From: Verrucomicrobia bacterium LW23
GTDB taxonomy: Bacteria > Verrucomicrobiota > Verrucomicrobiia > Methylacidiphilales > UBA1321
NCBI GenBank assembly: GCA_003054695.1
Contig: QAZA01000025.1
Span: 124,001-188,000 of the forward strand
DNA: 64,000 nt
Direction: 5' to 3'
The translations under genes were made by a program, and so were the position numbers. Every line of letters begins with the position of its first letter. Within the stretch, counting starts at the first letter, position 1. The notes beneath the pieces were generated by a model, which worked only from the letters and a program-made list of their open reading frames with translations, was not told where the DNA came from and did no database searches. Below are positions 8,272 to 17,310 of the stretch, piece after piece.

Positions 8272-9033
8272 ATGGCGAATTTAGCTACAGTCTTTGGAGT
8301 TATCGGTGTACTGGCCGGCGGCGCAGCACTGGTCGGCGGTTATATGCTTGTCGAGCAAAATAATGAAGCGCTCGCCAAACTCGCCGCCGCCGAAGCACTC
8401 TATAAAACCAAACAGGCAACGTACACGAAGCGTGGCGAGGAAAACACAAAGGCCGAAAGTGACGTAAAAGAAATTACCGCCGCCAACGCCAAGGCCTCCA
8501 ACGATCTGGATGACGTCAAGCGCCGCGTGACCGACGCCGAACGCTCCGTGGAAGACCTCACCGTTGCCCTCAAAGCCTCCGCCGACCGCGCCAAAGATTT
8601 TGAAACCAAGGGCGAAGAGCTGGCCAAACTGTGGGAAGGCCAGGACCCCAAGGAGTATAACCAGAAAAAGGCCACCCTTAACGACGAGCTCTCCCAGCTC
8701 AGCACCAAGATTCAGGACCTGCAAAAGCGCGTTGTCGACACTGAGAAGATTGCCAGCGACCTGCGCGACACCGTCATCGTCGCCCGTACGCCCAACAAGG
8801 CGCCCGGCGTCCGCGGCAAGGTGGTCACCCTCAACCGTACGTGGAACTTTGCCGTGCTCAACATCGGCAGCGACGACGGCCTCGCCGCCAATTCCACGCT
8901 TTTCGTCTATCGCAACCGCCAGCTGATCGGCAAACTCCGCATCAGCAGCGTGGAACGTAAACTGGCCATTGGCGACGTTATCCCCGAGTCGACCAACGCG
9001 AGCATCCAGCCCGGCGACGAAGTCTTCCAATAA
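8272..9033 (+). CDS. Membrane-anchored coiled-coil protein, paralog 1
   Basis: A 253-residue protein with one N-terminal membrane segment (residues 5-26). A long heptad-rich coiled coil follows (about 28-165, rich in K, E, A and D, with few aromatics), and then a compact beta-rich C-terminal domain (about 172-253) with the pattern VTLNRTWNFAVLNIGSDDGL, LFVYRNRQLIGKLRI and IQPGDEVF. That C-terminal pattern recalls the small beta domains of MreC or FlgT C-terminal type proteins, but this is only a resemblance. The coil and domain would face the periplasm. It is followed at 72 bp by a paralog with the same build and then a small lipoprotein. No function is known to me. Confidence 0.8.
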   Translation: MANLATVFGVIGVLAGGAALVGGYMLVEQNNEALAKLAAAEALYKTKQATYTKRGEENTKAESDVKEITAANAKASNDLDDVKRRVTDAERSVEDLTVALKASADRAKDFETKGEELAKLWEGQDPKEYNQKKATLNDELSQLSTKIQDLQKRVVDTEKIASDLRDTVIVARTPNKAPGVRGKVVTLNRTWNFAVLNIGSDDGLAANSTLFVYRNRQLIGKLRISSVERKLAIGDVIPESTNASIQPGDEVFQ

Positions 9034-9105
9034 AATCGCAGCAGCAGCTCTTCTCCCGCATCTCTCCCCACTGCGTTACACACAAACCAGTGACCTTCCC
9101 TTTCT

Positions 9106-9861
9106 ATGATCGCCAAAATTTTCTTTGGAATTACCCTGCTGGCGCTCGCCGTCTGCGGCTTCTCCGCCTACACGCTTAACGGCAAAACGGCCACCGCCGA
9201 CGCCTCGCGCGCCAAGACGGAGTCCAACATCTCCGCCACGGAGGCGGAGATCAACAAGCTGGAAAACTCCATCGCGGATTTCAAAAAGACGTACACCGCC
9301 AAGGAGGCCGAGAAGAAAGAAATTGCGGACAAAACCGAGGCCGCCAACAACAACCTGAGCGAAGTGAAACGCAAGGCCGAGGCCCTGACCTCCCAGGTCC
9401 GCGAAGCCAGCGACCGCGCCAACGCCGCGGAGAAAGATCTGCAGGATAAAGTGGCCAAGTACGGCGAGACCAAGCCCGAAGAACACCAGCGCGAGATTCA
9501 GGCGCTGACCGACAAGGTCACTTCCGCCTCCAACGAAGCCAAAGTGCTGGAGCAGAAGGAGAAGACCAACATTGAAGACACCGAGAAGCTCCGCAAGGCC
9601 ACGGCCATCGCAGCGCAGGGCGGCCCCATCCCCGGCGTTAACGGCAAGGTCATCGACGTGAATCGCACCTGGAACTACGCCACCGTGAACCTCGGCACCC
9701 ACGACGGCGTCGCCCCCAACGGCGTGCTCCATGTCTACCGCGGCCGCACCTTTATCGGCAAACTTCGCATCATCAGCGTGGAGGCCCACCGCGCCACCGC
9801 CAACGTACTGCGCGAGGAATCGAGCCGTGAAATTCAGGTTGGCGACCAAATCGTGAATTGA
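9106..9861 (+). CDS. Membrane-anchored coiled-coil protein, paralog 2
   Basis: A 251-residue protein with the same design as its upstream neighbour: membrane helix (residues 3-22), coiled coil (about 25-165), and C-terminal beta domain (VIDVNRTWNYATVNLGTHDGV, LHVYRGRTFIGKLRIISV, IQVGDQIV). The C-terminal 75 residues align with the neighbour without large gaps, while the coils have diverged, which indicates tandem duplication. The two could form a hetero-oligomer, with coils spanning the periplasm and beta domains meeting at the wall or outer membrane; this is inference. The ATG at 9106 begins immediately at the membrane segment. The next gene is a lipoprotein 44 bp downstream. Confidence 0.8.
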   Translation: MIAKIFFGITLLALAVCGFSAYTLNGKTATADASRAKTESNISATEAEINKLENSIADFKKTYTAKEAEKKEIADKTEAANNNLSEVKRKAEALTSQVREASDRANAAEKDLQDKVAKYGETKPEEHQREIQALTDKVTSASNEAKVLEQKEKTNIEDTEKLRKATAIAAQGGPIPGVNGKVIDVNRTWNYATVNLGTHDGVAPNGVLHVYRGRTFIGKLRIISVEAHRATANVLREESSREIQVGDQIVN

Positions 9862-9905
9862 CGCGTCGCCCTTTCTGAAGGACACTACGCGACCTCTTCA
9901 CCGCT

Positions 9906-10100
9906 ATGCGCAAGCTTTTCACCCTCCTCCTCGTTGCCGTCGTATGCTCGTTCACCGCAGGGTGCGCTTCGACTGACCAAACCGCCGCCAGCAGCGGCCC
10001 CGACCTCGATCCGGACGGTAACCGCGTCTCCACCGTGCCCTGGGGTCGCCCCGAAAAGTGGGAATCCGGCGGCCAGCTCGGCAGCGCCATGGGCCAGTAG
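9906..10100 (+). CDS. Small lipoprotein, 64 aa
   Basis: MRKLFTLLLVAVVCSFTAGC is a classical lipoprotein signal with lipobox T-A-G-C, so the mature protein starts at Cys20. The remaining 44 residues are short, polar and disordered-looking (DPDGNRVSTVPWGRPEKWES). Many Verrucomicrobia carry such tiny lipoproteins containing a VPWxRPExWE-like motif. It follows the two membrane coiled-coil genes by 44 bp on the same strand and is likely co-transcribed, suggesting an envelope complex. The function is unknown. Confidence 0.75.
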   Translation: MRKLFTLLLVAVVCSFTAGCASTDQTAASSGPDLDPDGNRVSTVPWGRPEKWESGGQLGSAMGQ

Positions 10101-10189
10101 TCCAGCTTCCGGCCGGCTGGTGCAAGCTGCCGGCCGAGAGCGGAATCCAGGCATCCAGTCCGGCCCCAGGCCAGCGCCCATTCGCGCCT

Positions 10190-11038
10190 ATGTCCAGCTC
10201 CGTCGCCCCCCGCATGGTCAATCTCGGCTGCGGCGGGCGATTTCACCCGGCGTGGGAGAACTATGACCTGACGCCTGCGAGCCCTGATGTCCGTCCGCTG
10301 GACCTCAGCGGCCCCTTGCCGTTTGAGGATGCGTCTGTCGACGTCATCTACGCCTCGCACGTTGTGGAGCACCTGGACCGCTCCGCCGTCCCCGCCCTGC
10401 TCAGCGATATCCGCCGCGTTCTGCGCCCCGAGGGCATCCTGCGCCTTGTCGTTCCCGACCTCGAGGGCATCGTGCGTGGCTACCTGCGTTGCCTGGACAA
10501 AGCACGACGCAAACCCCGCCAGCTAGCCCTGGCAGAGCACGAGTGGATGACCCTGGAACTGCTGGATCAGATCATCCGCAGCCGTGGCGGCGGCTACATG
10601 GGCCGCCTCTGGCAATCCACTCCATTCCTGGCCAAACCATTGGTGGCCAGGCGTTTCGGCCGTGAGTTCACGGACTGGGACGCCGCATTCGGCCCCCGCG
10701 ACGGCCAGGGACCCATCGCCAGGCACGAGGTCTATCAGATACCGCCCGCAAGTAACGAAGAGCGGGTCGCGTTTCTCGCCACAGGCGAAAATCACCGCTG
10801 GATGTACGACGAAATTTCCCTGGGCGCACTTATGCGCCAGGCCGGCTTCGCATCGCCCCGCGCTGTGCGGGCCAACCAGTCGCAAATCCCCCACTTCGCT
10901 GGCTATCAGCTGGATACCGACGAGCACGGCGCCGTTCGCAAGCCGGACTCCCTCTTTATGGAGGCGGGCGGCAAGGCGCAGCACTCCACCCGAGTCGGCA
11001 AACTCCTCCAGCGCCTCCGCCGCCTGCTGCCCTTCTAG
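10190..11038 (+). CDS. Class I SAM-dependent methyltransferase
   Basis: A 282-residue protein. The SAM-binding motif I is NLGCGGRFHPAWENYDL near residues 10-26. Motif II lies around PFEDASVDVIYASHVVEHL, and the typical post-motif RRVLRPEGILRLVVPDLEGI follows. This places it among type 11 methyltransferases often linked to surface polysaccharide biosynthesis. The C-terminal part (about 150-282) is charged and ends in a basic QRLRRLL tail. I chose ATG 10190 because the frame upstream overlaps the lipoprotein gene and lacks family character. Its stop overlaps by four bases the stop of bcsB on the other strand, so the genes are convergent. The substrate is unknown; cell-surface glycan modification is a guess from location. 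Confidence 0.85.
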   Translation: MSSSVAPRMVNLGCGGRFHPAWENYDLTPASPDVRPLDLSGPLPFEDASVDVIYASHVVEHLDRSAVPALLSDIRRVLRPEGILRLVVPDLEGIVRGYLRCLDKARRKPRQLALAEHEWMTLELLDQIIRSRGGGYMGRLWQSTPFLAKPLVARRFGREFTDWDAAFGPRDGQGPIARHEVYQIPPASNEERVAFLATGENHRWMYDEISLGALMRQAGFASPRAVRANQSQIPHFAGYQLDTDEHGAVRKPDSLFMEAGGKAQHSTRVGKLLQRLRRLLPF

Positions 11039-13341
11039 TGCTTGGCGGCGCTGGGCTTACTGTGATGCTTGGAGCGGAACATCGCCAGAGCGCGGCGCGT
11101 CAGCCAGGCAAACAGCAGCACGGCAACAAACACTGCGCCAATCCACAACACCGGGTGCTGGGAGAACTGGTACTGCACCGCGGTGCCGGGGTTGGAGCTG
11201 CCCAGATAGTACGTATCGCCAAAGGTTTGCGTCGCAATGCTGCGCAGCGGCTCTCCCCACACCATCGTGTCGCCGTAAATCGACGTCCACCACTCGTCCT
11301 TTACCAGGCTGGCCACGCGCGCCTGCAAAATCTCGCCGCTGCCGGCGGTGCACAGCGTTACCGTCTTGCCCGAGGCGTTGGGCGACTGAAACTGCAGCAG
11401 CACACCCCAGTCCGCCGTGGGATTCGTGCCCGAAACGGTGGCGAGCTTCTTGGATGGCGCGGCCGGCGGCTCGGTCGTGTCCAGGCCAAGGCTGCGAAGG
11501 AAGCCGAGGAAGCCCTGGGAGATTGTGGCGGTGCCCTCGGGCATCGTGTTAAACACCTCGGCAAACTTGCCGGCGGAGTCGAACTTGACGTGCGCCGCGC
11601 TGCGCAGCTGCTCGGGGATGTTGGAGTTAAGGCCCACCACAATCAGCTCGCGCTCCGGCGGCGGCGGGCGGAAGGAGACGAGCGCCTCGGTCATCGGCGC
11701 GCCGGCAACGCGGCTCAGTTTGGCCATCAGCATCCATGCAGCCGCGATGGAGCCGCTATCGGTGCTGGCCACGTGCACGCCGCACGAGCTGCCCGTGGTG
11801 CTCTCCAGGTAGGGAAAACCGGTGCGCGCCGTCAGCCGCATGTCCGGCATTTTAACATATCTGGTGGCGGCCGGTACATCCATAATCGAGTCATCAAACA
11901 ACGTAAAGAGCAGATTTTCGGTCTGTATAATCTCACACTGGTCCGATACGAGAGGAACCATTTGAGGAACGAACTCCACAATATTTTCGCCCTTATCAAA
12001 GGAGCGCAGAGGTACATTAAGTGCGTAATCGCGATAGACAGATCCGGAGTCTGTATTCAGATAAATGACATTCTCAAAGCGTCCGTTGAGAAAGATGTTG
12101 AACACAGAATCCGGCCGCAAACGTGCACCATGCGCAAAGTGAAGGCGAAAGCGAAGATTCACATGCTCGGCCACATAGAAATCGGCCGGCATATTCACCA
12201 CAAAGCGGAAGCCGCCCGTATTCATCCCCTGCAGCGTGCCGCTGCGGAAGCCAAACTGCGAGAAGCGGTAAGATGTCGACGGCTGCGCCATCAACGGATT
12301 CTCCCGGGGAGCGATGGGAGGCAGCGCAACGTCGCTGACATCCATCGTCGGGCTGGCCGGCAGGGGGAACGACATGGCCGAGAACGCGCGGACGGCCTTG
12401 CTTACGCCTTCTACATTGCTGCCGGAGATAACCAGGATAAAGTAGCGAGGGTCCTTGGGGTTGGGATAAATACCAATAAAGCTGTTGCTGATATTGTTGG
12501 CAATATCCGGAACATAGCTTGCAATTTCGTCGCGTGTGCCTATGACAACCTGATCGCTATTCGTAATAATAGAGGAGCCGTGCGTAAACTCGTAAGGGCG
12601 ATACTTAAGGTAAAGCGCAGCTCTCTGTGTAACAAGGGCGCCCCAGTTCAAATGCTGATCCTGCATTCCACTGGGCGACGTGGTAACCACGTGCAATTTG
12701 TAGGGAAGCCACAGCTTGTCATCGATAAGATCGGCCAGCTCGGAAAGGCGGGGCTTCAGAGGCTTGAGCTCGTACTTTAGCGTAATGGTGGAGGAGATGG
12801 GGTCGACCTGGGTCCATAGCTCTGGCGCGGAGGGATTCTCGCACTTTAATGTATAGTGCTGCGCAACATTAATGCTGAGGTCGTGGTAACCAGGTTTGGT
12901 GTAATCTTTAATGTCCAGCGGTGCAATCAGGCGACCGGTGGGATTTGTCCCCATAAGGGGCAGTTGACCAAGTACCTTTTCGTCCCACGTCAGATAGATC
13001 AGCGAGCGCTCGCCAAGGAGGGAAACAGAGTTGACATAATTCAGCACCACCTGGCCGCCCGTTACATTCATACGGGCACTTATAGGTACAGAGAAACCGT
13101 ACTTGGCTTCATCATGCTTAAGCCATACCTGCCCGCTTTTACCCATAAAGGAGGCCAGCGTGCGCGTGTTGGGATCCAGGATGACCGGGGGCGGGGCTGC
13201 GGGGAGCGGGGTGGCGCTGCCCGCCGGGGAGGTGGGAGAAGCCGGGGCCGGGGTGGCGGGAGCGGGCTGCGTTGTCGTCTGCGCCAAGGCAAGGCTGGAG
13301 AGGTTTACGCAGAGTAATGCAGTTAGCAGGAGGAGGCGCAT
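11035..13341 (-). CDS. bcsB: Cellulose synthase periplasmic subunit BcsB
   Basis: A 768-residue protein with a signal peptide (MRLLLLTALLCVNLSSLALA), a Pro/Ala-rich linker, the long periplasmic BcsB region, and a C-terminal membrane helix (about 735-757) followed by a short basic tail. Family-like blocks include FSVPISARMNVTGGQVVLNY, PTGRLIAPLDIKDYTKPGYH and MPADFYVAEHVNLRFRLHF. BcsB binds and guides the nascent glucan and forms the inner-membrane complex with BcsA. Upstream in-frame residues to 13524 lie inside the end of bcsA, so the ATG at 13341 with its signal peptide is the start. It is separated from bcsA by 34 bp and is the second gene of that transcript. Alternatives are other BcsA/BcsB-type beta-glucan synthases; the polymer is not proven. 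Confidence 0.9.
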   Translation of the reverse strand: MRLLLLTALLCVNLSSLALAQTTTQPAPATPAPASPTSPAGSATPLPAAPPPVILDPNTRTLASFMGKSGQVWLKHDEAKYGFSVPISARMNVTGGQVVLNYVNSVSLLGERSLIYLTWDEKVLGQLPLMGTNPTGRLIAPLDIKDYTKPGYHDLSINVAQHYTLKCENPSAPELWTQVDPISSTITLKYELKPLKPRLSELADLIDDKLWLPYKLHVVTTSPSGMQDQHLNWGALVTQRAALYLKYRPYEFTHGSSIITNSDQVVIGTRDEIASYVPDIANNISNSFIGIYPNPKDPRYFILVISGSNVEGVSKAVRAFSAMSFPLPASPTMDVSDVALPPIAPRENPLMAQPSTSYRFSQFGFRSGTLQGMNTGGFRFVVNMPADFYVAEHVNLRFRLHFAHGARLRPDSVFNIFLNGRFENVIYLNTDSGSVYRDYALNVPLRSFDKGENIVEFVPQMVPLVSDQCEIIQTENLLFTLFDDSIMDVPAATRYVKMPDMRLTARTGFPYLESTTGSSCGVHVASTDSGSIAAAWMLMAKLSRVAGAPMTEALVSFRPPPPERELIVVGLNSNIPEQLRSAAHVKFDSAGKFAEVFNTMPEGTATISQGFLGFLRSLGLDTTEPPAAPSKKLATVSGTNPTADWGVLLQFQSPNASGKTVTLCTAGSGEILQARVASLVKDEWWTSIYGDTMVWGEPLRSIATQTFGDTYYLGSSNPGTAVQYQFSQHPVLWIGAVFVAVLLFAWLTRRALAMFRSKHHSKPSAAKH

Positions 13342-13375
13342 AATGTAAGGGAAGGAGATAATAGAGTGTCTCAGG

Positions 13376-15640
13376 CTAGTTCCATGCAAAGATGCCGCCG
13401 AACCAGCGCATCCACGAAAGTATATAATTTTTGATGCTTTGCAGAATCCACTTGATGAACAACATGGTGGCGTAGGACCAGTGTGCATAGGAGTGCCGCA
13501 TGCCTTGCAAAATAATGAAGCCAAGGCTTCCCATAATGCCGCGCTTTGTCATACGCACTTCCTGAAAGCGGACCCAGCGTTCGCTGTCGCCGTAAATCAG
13601 AAGCACGGCGGCTTTGCGTTCAGCATCTGTCTGGTAATCAAACTGTACAACGAGATGGGGGACGCCGTTGACGATACGCTTCTTCAATATCTTCATACCG
13701 AAGGAGAGCGGGATGCCGTCCGTCTGGCTGGATTGCACATTAAGGATGACACCCTGGCCGAGCTTAAGTTTGCGATACATCTGCAGGCTTAGGAGTACAC
13801 GGATGCCGCCCATGGCAACCTCGTCTACCTTGATATTTTCGATCATTCCGGCGCCTTCCAGAGTTCCTGTCAGGTTTTCGGGAATGCGGGGCCATGCACG
13901 TCGTTGCCTTCGTTCAAACATAACGCCGATGGCGGCGAAAATCATGACGAGATTGAGGGTGCACCAGGCCATCGTAATAACGATAACCGAGCGGTCCATC
14001 GGGTAGTGGAAGTATTTATAAAAGCCGACGAGCAGGCCGATGATGGTGGCAAAGAGTAATGTATAGAAGGGCGTGCCGAGCGGCGAGATAAAGTCTTTAT
14101 CCAGCTGCTCGCCCTTGGGCGTTACAATAAAGGTAGGAGCGCGGGGTTTTAGCAATACCTGAATGATGGACGGCATGGTGTATGGCGCCTGGATAAGTTC
14201 GTAGAGCTCTGAAATGAAGCTCCATCGTACTTTGCCATACAAAAAGTCGGAGATGAACATAGCCGCCAGCATGTGCGGGATGGCGTATGCAAAGAACTCC
14301 ATCACCGTGGCGTTATACACCTTAAGGCCGAAGATGAGGAAGCCCAGCGGGGCGATCATGTAGACGAGGCGGCCGTAAGCAAAGAACCAGAAGAAGCAGC
14401 AATTGAGGTAGCACAATCGCTGGCCAAGGTTTAGACCTTTGAGCAGCATCGGGTTCTTGAGCAGGAAGATCTGCACCATGCCCATGGCCCAGCGGCTGCG
14501 CTGCACCATAAAGCCGCCGAGCGTTTCCGGAGAGAGCCCGGCCACCATGGGGCGGCGGATGAAGGCGCTTGTGTAGCCTTTGGAGTGCAGAAGCAATGCT
14601 GTTTCCGCGTCTTCCGTAATGGTTTCACCGCTAATGCCGCCCACTTCGTTTAAGTAGGTACGGCGGAGTACTGCGGCGGAGCCACAAAAGAAGGCTGCGT
14701 TCCAGAAGTCCAGGCCGCGTTGAATAACGCTGTAGAACATCTCGCTTTCGTTCGGCATAACCTTGAACGTATCGAGGTTTTTCTCGATAGGATCGGGGTT
14801 AAGGAAGAAGTGCGGTGTTTGTACAAGGAAGAGTTTGGGATCCTCCAGAAAGAGGCCGACGGTGCGGCGAAGAATGTCGCGCGTAGGTACGTGATCAACG
14901 TCAAGAATCAGAACAAGCTCGCCACTTGTTTTGTTGAAGGCGTTATTGACGTTACCGGCCTTTGCGTGAAGGTTTTTGGCGCGTGTGCAGTAGTTGGCGC
15001 CAATGCGGTCGCACATTTCCTGCAGTTCTTTTCTTCGTGCCTGGGCGGCAGCTGCTTTGGCGGGAACGGCGTCGTTACATTTCTGGTCCGTACCGCCGTC
15101 GTCGCACAGGTTAACGGTGTAGCGGGATTTAGGATAATCGAGCTGAACAGTGGCGTAGAGCGTTAGCTCAATGATGGAAGGATCTTCATTGTAGGTGGGA
15201 ATGAAGATATCTACCGTTGGCCATGTTTCGGGATCTTCGGGAAGCTCGGGTGATGCTCGGTCAAGTGGGTGGATATTGACGAAGAGACCGAGCAGGTAAA
15301 TGATAATGCCATAGATCTCGGCAAGATAGAGCATGATCGCCAGCGTAAAGCTGAGCGGATCGAAGTAGACGAGGGTGTTGAAGGTGCGCCAGAAGAAGTA
15401 GCGCAGGGAGAGGTATGCGGCGAGAAAGAGAAAGATCTCGCGCATGGCGCCCGCGAGATTGAAGCGGCGCGCGACGATGAGCAGCGTGAGGATGAGCGAG
15501 GCCGTGATGAGCTGCGCGTAGGTATCGGTGGGGATCAGCGCCAGCCAGAGCATGAACGCAGCGGCGACGAACCATGCCCAGTAAATGACTTTGTCATTTG
15601 ACCGGGCCCACCATGCCTGTGCTTCACGGAAGTAACTCAT
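13376..15640 (-). CDS. bcsA: Cellulose synthase catalytic subunit BcsA with PilZ domain
   Basis: A 754-residue membrane glycosyltransferase (GT2) polymerising UDP-glucose into beta-1,4-glucan. Visible motifs are DDG at 180-182, DVDH at 247-250, FFCGS at 317-321 in the channel region, TED at 342-344 (catalytic base) and QRSRW at 380-384. About four membrane helices precede and four follow the catalytic domain, and a further one lies at 722-745. The PilZ domain near 577-690 keeps the RxxxR arm (R577, R581). The second c-di-GMP motif, normally [D/N]xSxxG, reads D606-E-V608-A-M-G611, with Val in place of Ser. bcsB follows at 34 bp; bcsZ and bcsC lie divergently. Length is slightly under the Gram-negative BcsA norm. 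Regulation by c-di-GMP is expected but may be altered. Confidence 0.93.
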   Translation of the reverse strand: MSYFREAQAWWARSNDKVIYWAWFVAAAFMLWLALIPTDTYAQLITASLILTLLIVARRFNLAGAMREIFLFLAAYLSLRYFFWRTFNTLVYFDPLSFTLAIMLYLAEIYGIIIYLLGLFVNIHPLDRASPELPEDPETWPTVDIFIPTYNEDPSIIELTLYATVQLDYPKSRYTVNLCDDGGTDQKCNDAVPAKAAAAQARRKELQEMCDRIGANYCTRAKNLHAKAGNVNNAFNKTSGELVLILDVDHVPTRDILRRTVGLFLEDPKLFLVQTPHFFLNPDPIEKNLDTFKVMPNESEMFYSVIQRGLDFWNAAFFCGSAAVLRRTYLNEVGGISGETITEDAETALLLHSKGYTSAFIRRPMVAGLSPETLGGFMVQRSRWAMGMVQIFLLKNPMLLKGLNLGQRLCYLNCCFFWFFAYGRLVYMIAPLGFLIFGLKVYNATVMEFFAYAIPHMLAAMFISDFLYGKVRWSFISELYELIQAPYTMPSIIQVLLKPRAPTFIVTPKGEQLDKDFISPLGTPFYTLLFATIIGLLVGFYKYFHYPMDRSVIVITMAWCTLNLVMIFAAIGVMFERRQRRAWPRIPENLTGTLEGAGMIENIKVDEVAMGGIRVLLSLQMYRKLKLGQGVILNVQSSQTDGIPLSFGMKILKKRIVNGVPHLVVQFDYQTDAERKAAVLLIYGDSERWVRFQEVRMTKRGIMGSLGFIILQGMRHSYAHWSYATMLFIKWILQSIKNYILSWMRWFGGIFAWN

Positions 15641-16146
15641 GAGGTTGAGGGGCGCCTATGATTAGCAGAGGTTATGGGGTGCGGGTCAAGTGGATTCCCG
15701 CCCTAATTCGTATGCGGCGAAGGGGTTATGGAGCGGGTGCAGCGCGGGTGAGGCGATGCCCCCCGGCCTTCGATGTTCTTGTGCGATCAATTGATGAGTT
15801 TAATTGGATGTCGGGAATTGTCGATAGTTAAGATGATATACGGCAGATGGGTGGTGCGTAATTAATGGTATTGCAATATAAGGTACGCAAAAGACTGTCG
15901 GTTTAAGCGGTAAGCATGGCAACTTCGGTAAAATACTCTGGGTGCTTTTGATAGGGAGTCGTACTTTGTTGGCAAAACTTGAGGGTCGGAGAAAATGAAC
16001 CGTTTGAGAGGGGGCGACGGGTGTGACGGAAAGGCGAGAATACTTTTGTGCAATACTTGTTATACACGTGTCATAACATCAAGATGATAAAAGCTTTACT
16101 CATTTTCTTTACTTTTTACGCGTGAAATCTTAAAAACTTCGGCGCC
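15641..16146. other. Divergent intergenic region of the cellulose locus
   Basis: These 506 bp separate bcsA and bcsZ, which are transcribed away from each other. The region is clearly more AT-rich than its flanks, especially at 15780-15900 and 16030-16140, and must hold both promoters. I see no reading frame and no c-di-GMP riboswitch that I can defend. Confidence 0.6.
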
Positions 16147-17310
16147 ATGGATTCTGTCCTCACCACAACCCCTTCACCTCACGCGGTTTATCCGTCGGCG
16201 CGGCGTCCGTTGGGGCGCGTAGCGTGGCGGTTGCCGCTGATGATGTGCATCCTGGGTTTGCCCGCCTGGATTTTTGGCGGCTGCTCGCCCTCCGCATCGC
16301 GGGAGGCGACGGCGACGGACGCGGACTGGGTGGCCTACAAGTCCCGCTACCTGATGGCGGAGGGGCGCATTACGGACACCTCCAACGGCAACGTAAGCCA
16401 CACGGAGGGACAGGGTTACGGCATGCTTCTTGCCGTGCATTACAGGGATCGCCCCGCGTTTGATGCGATGTGGACCTGGACGAAGGCGAAGCTGACTCGC
16501 CCCGACGGACTGTTGAGCTGGCGCTGGCGGCCGGATGCCTCCGGCAACGGTGGCGCGGTGGATGACCCCAACAATGCCAGCGATGGCGAAATTCTTATCA
16601 CCTGGGCGCTGGTGCGCGCGGGCAAAGCGTGGGGCGAAGCCACGTATACCGCAGAGGGCCAGGGACTTGCGCGGCTTGTTGTGGAGAAGCTTGTGGTGAA
16701 GTCGCCGGCCGGCGATTTGCTGTTGCCGGGCATTGTGGGTTTCCGCAAGCCGGAGAACGGCGGGCGCACCATCGTTAATTTGTCCTACTGGATCTTCCCC
16801 GCGCTGGAGGAGCTGCGCGAGGCGACGGGCGTGGAGACGTGGAACGCGCTTGGCGCCACCGGACGTCGCCTCATCAGCCTGGCCCGGTACGGCCGGTGGA
16901 AGCTGGCTCCGGACTGGCTGTCTGTGGATGACGCGACGGGTGCGGTTTCGATGCCGCCGGCTACGGAGTTTCCGCAGGAATTTGGCTACAACGCGTTTCG
17001 CATTCCGCTGTATGTGGCGTGGGCGGCGGGGCAGGCGGGCGACCGGGAGTTGCTGCGACCTTTTGTGCAATTCTGGTCGGAGCAACAGATCGAGGGGCGC
17101 CCCGCCGCAACGGTACGTCTGGATACGGACGAGGTTGCGGAGTACGCGGGCCCGCCCGGCGAGGAGGCGATTTATCTGCTGGTGCGCGCGGTGGAGGCGG
17201 GCAAATCGCCGCGTTCCATCCGCTGGCCGGCGTTGGTGGAGGGGGACAGTTATTATTCTGCAACGCTGCTGCTGTTGACGAAGGCGGCCGCATCGGACCT
17301 TGAGAAATGA
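16147..17310 (+). CDS. bcsZ: Endo-beta-1,4-glucanase BcsZ, GH8 family
   Basis: A 387-residue glycoside hydrolase family 8 protein. The proton donor is E87 within SHTEGQGYGMLLAV, the family's strongest signature, and the second catalytic acid is D146 in NASDGEILITWAL. The usual length is about 350-370. The N-terminus carries a membrane/signal segment (about 24-46) ending GGCSPS, so C46 may be a lipidation site, although the lipobox is imperfect. BcsZ trims nascent cellulose in the periplasm and is needed for proper export. It is the first gene of the plus-strand half of the locus and overlaps bcsC by ATGA (17307-17310), implying translational coupling. Confidence 0.92.
   Translation: MDSVLTTTPSPHAVYPSARRPLGRVAWRLPLMMCILGLPAWIFGGCSPSASREATATDADWVAYKSRYLMAEGRITDTSNGNVSHTEGQGYGMLLAVHYRDRPAFDAMWTWTKAKLTRPDGLLSWRWRPDASGNGGAVDDPNNASDGEILITWALVRAGKAWGEATYTAEGQGLARLVVEKLVVKSPAGDLLLPGIVGFRKPENGGRTIVNLSYWIFPALEELREATGVETWNALGATGRRLISLARYGRWKLAPDWLSVDDATGAVSMPPATEFPQEFGYNAFRIPLYVAWAAGQAGDRELLRPFVQFWSEQQIEGRPAATVRLDTDEVAEYAGPPGEEAIYLLVRAVEAGKSPRSIRWPALVEGDSYYSATLLLLTKAAASDLEK

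Noticed and set aside
11038-12780. Plus-strand open frame of 580 codons opposite bcsB
   Set aside because: The minus strand encodes recognisable BcsB; the plus-strand product is His/Arg/Gln-rich with no motif.
15641-16146. c-di-GMP riboswitch before the cellulose genes
   Set aside because: Parts look loosely similar, but I could not place the conserved core bases, so no claim is made.
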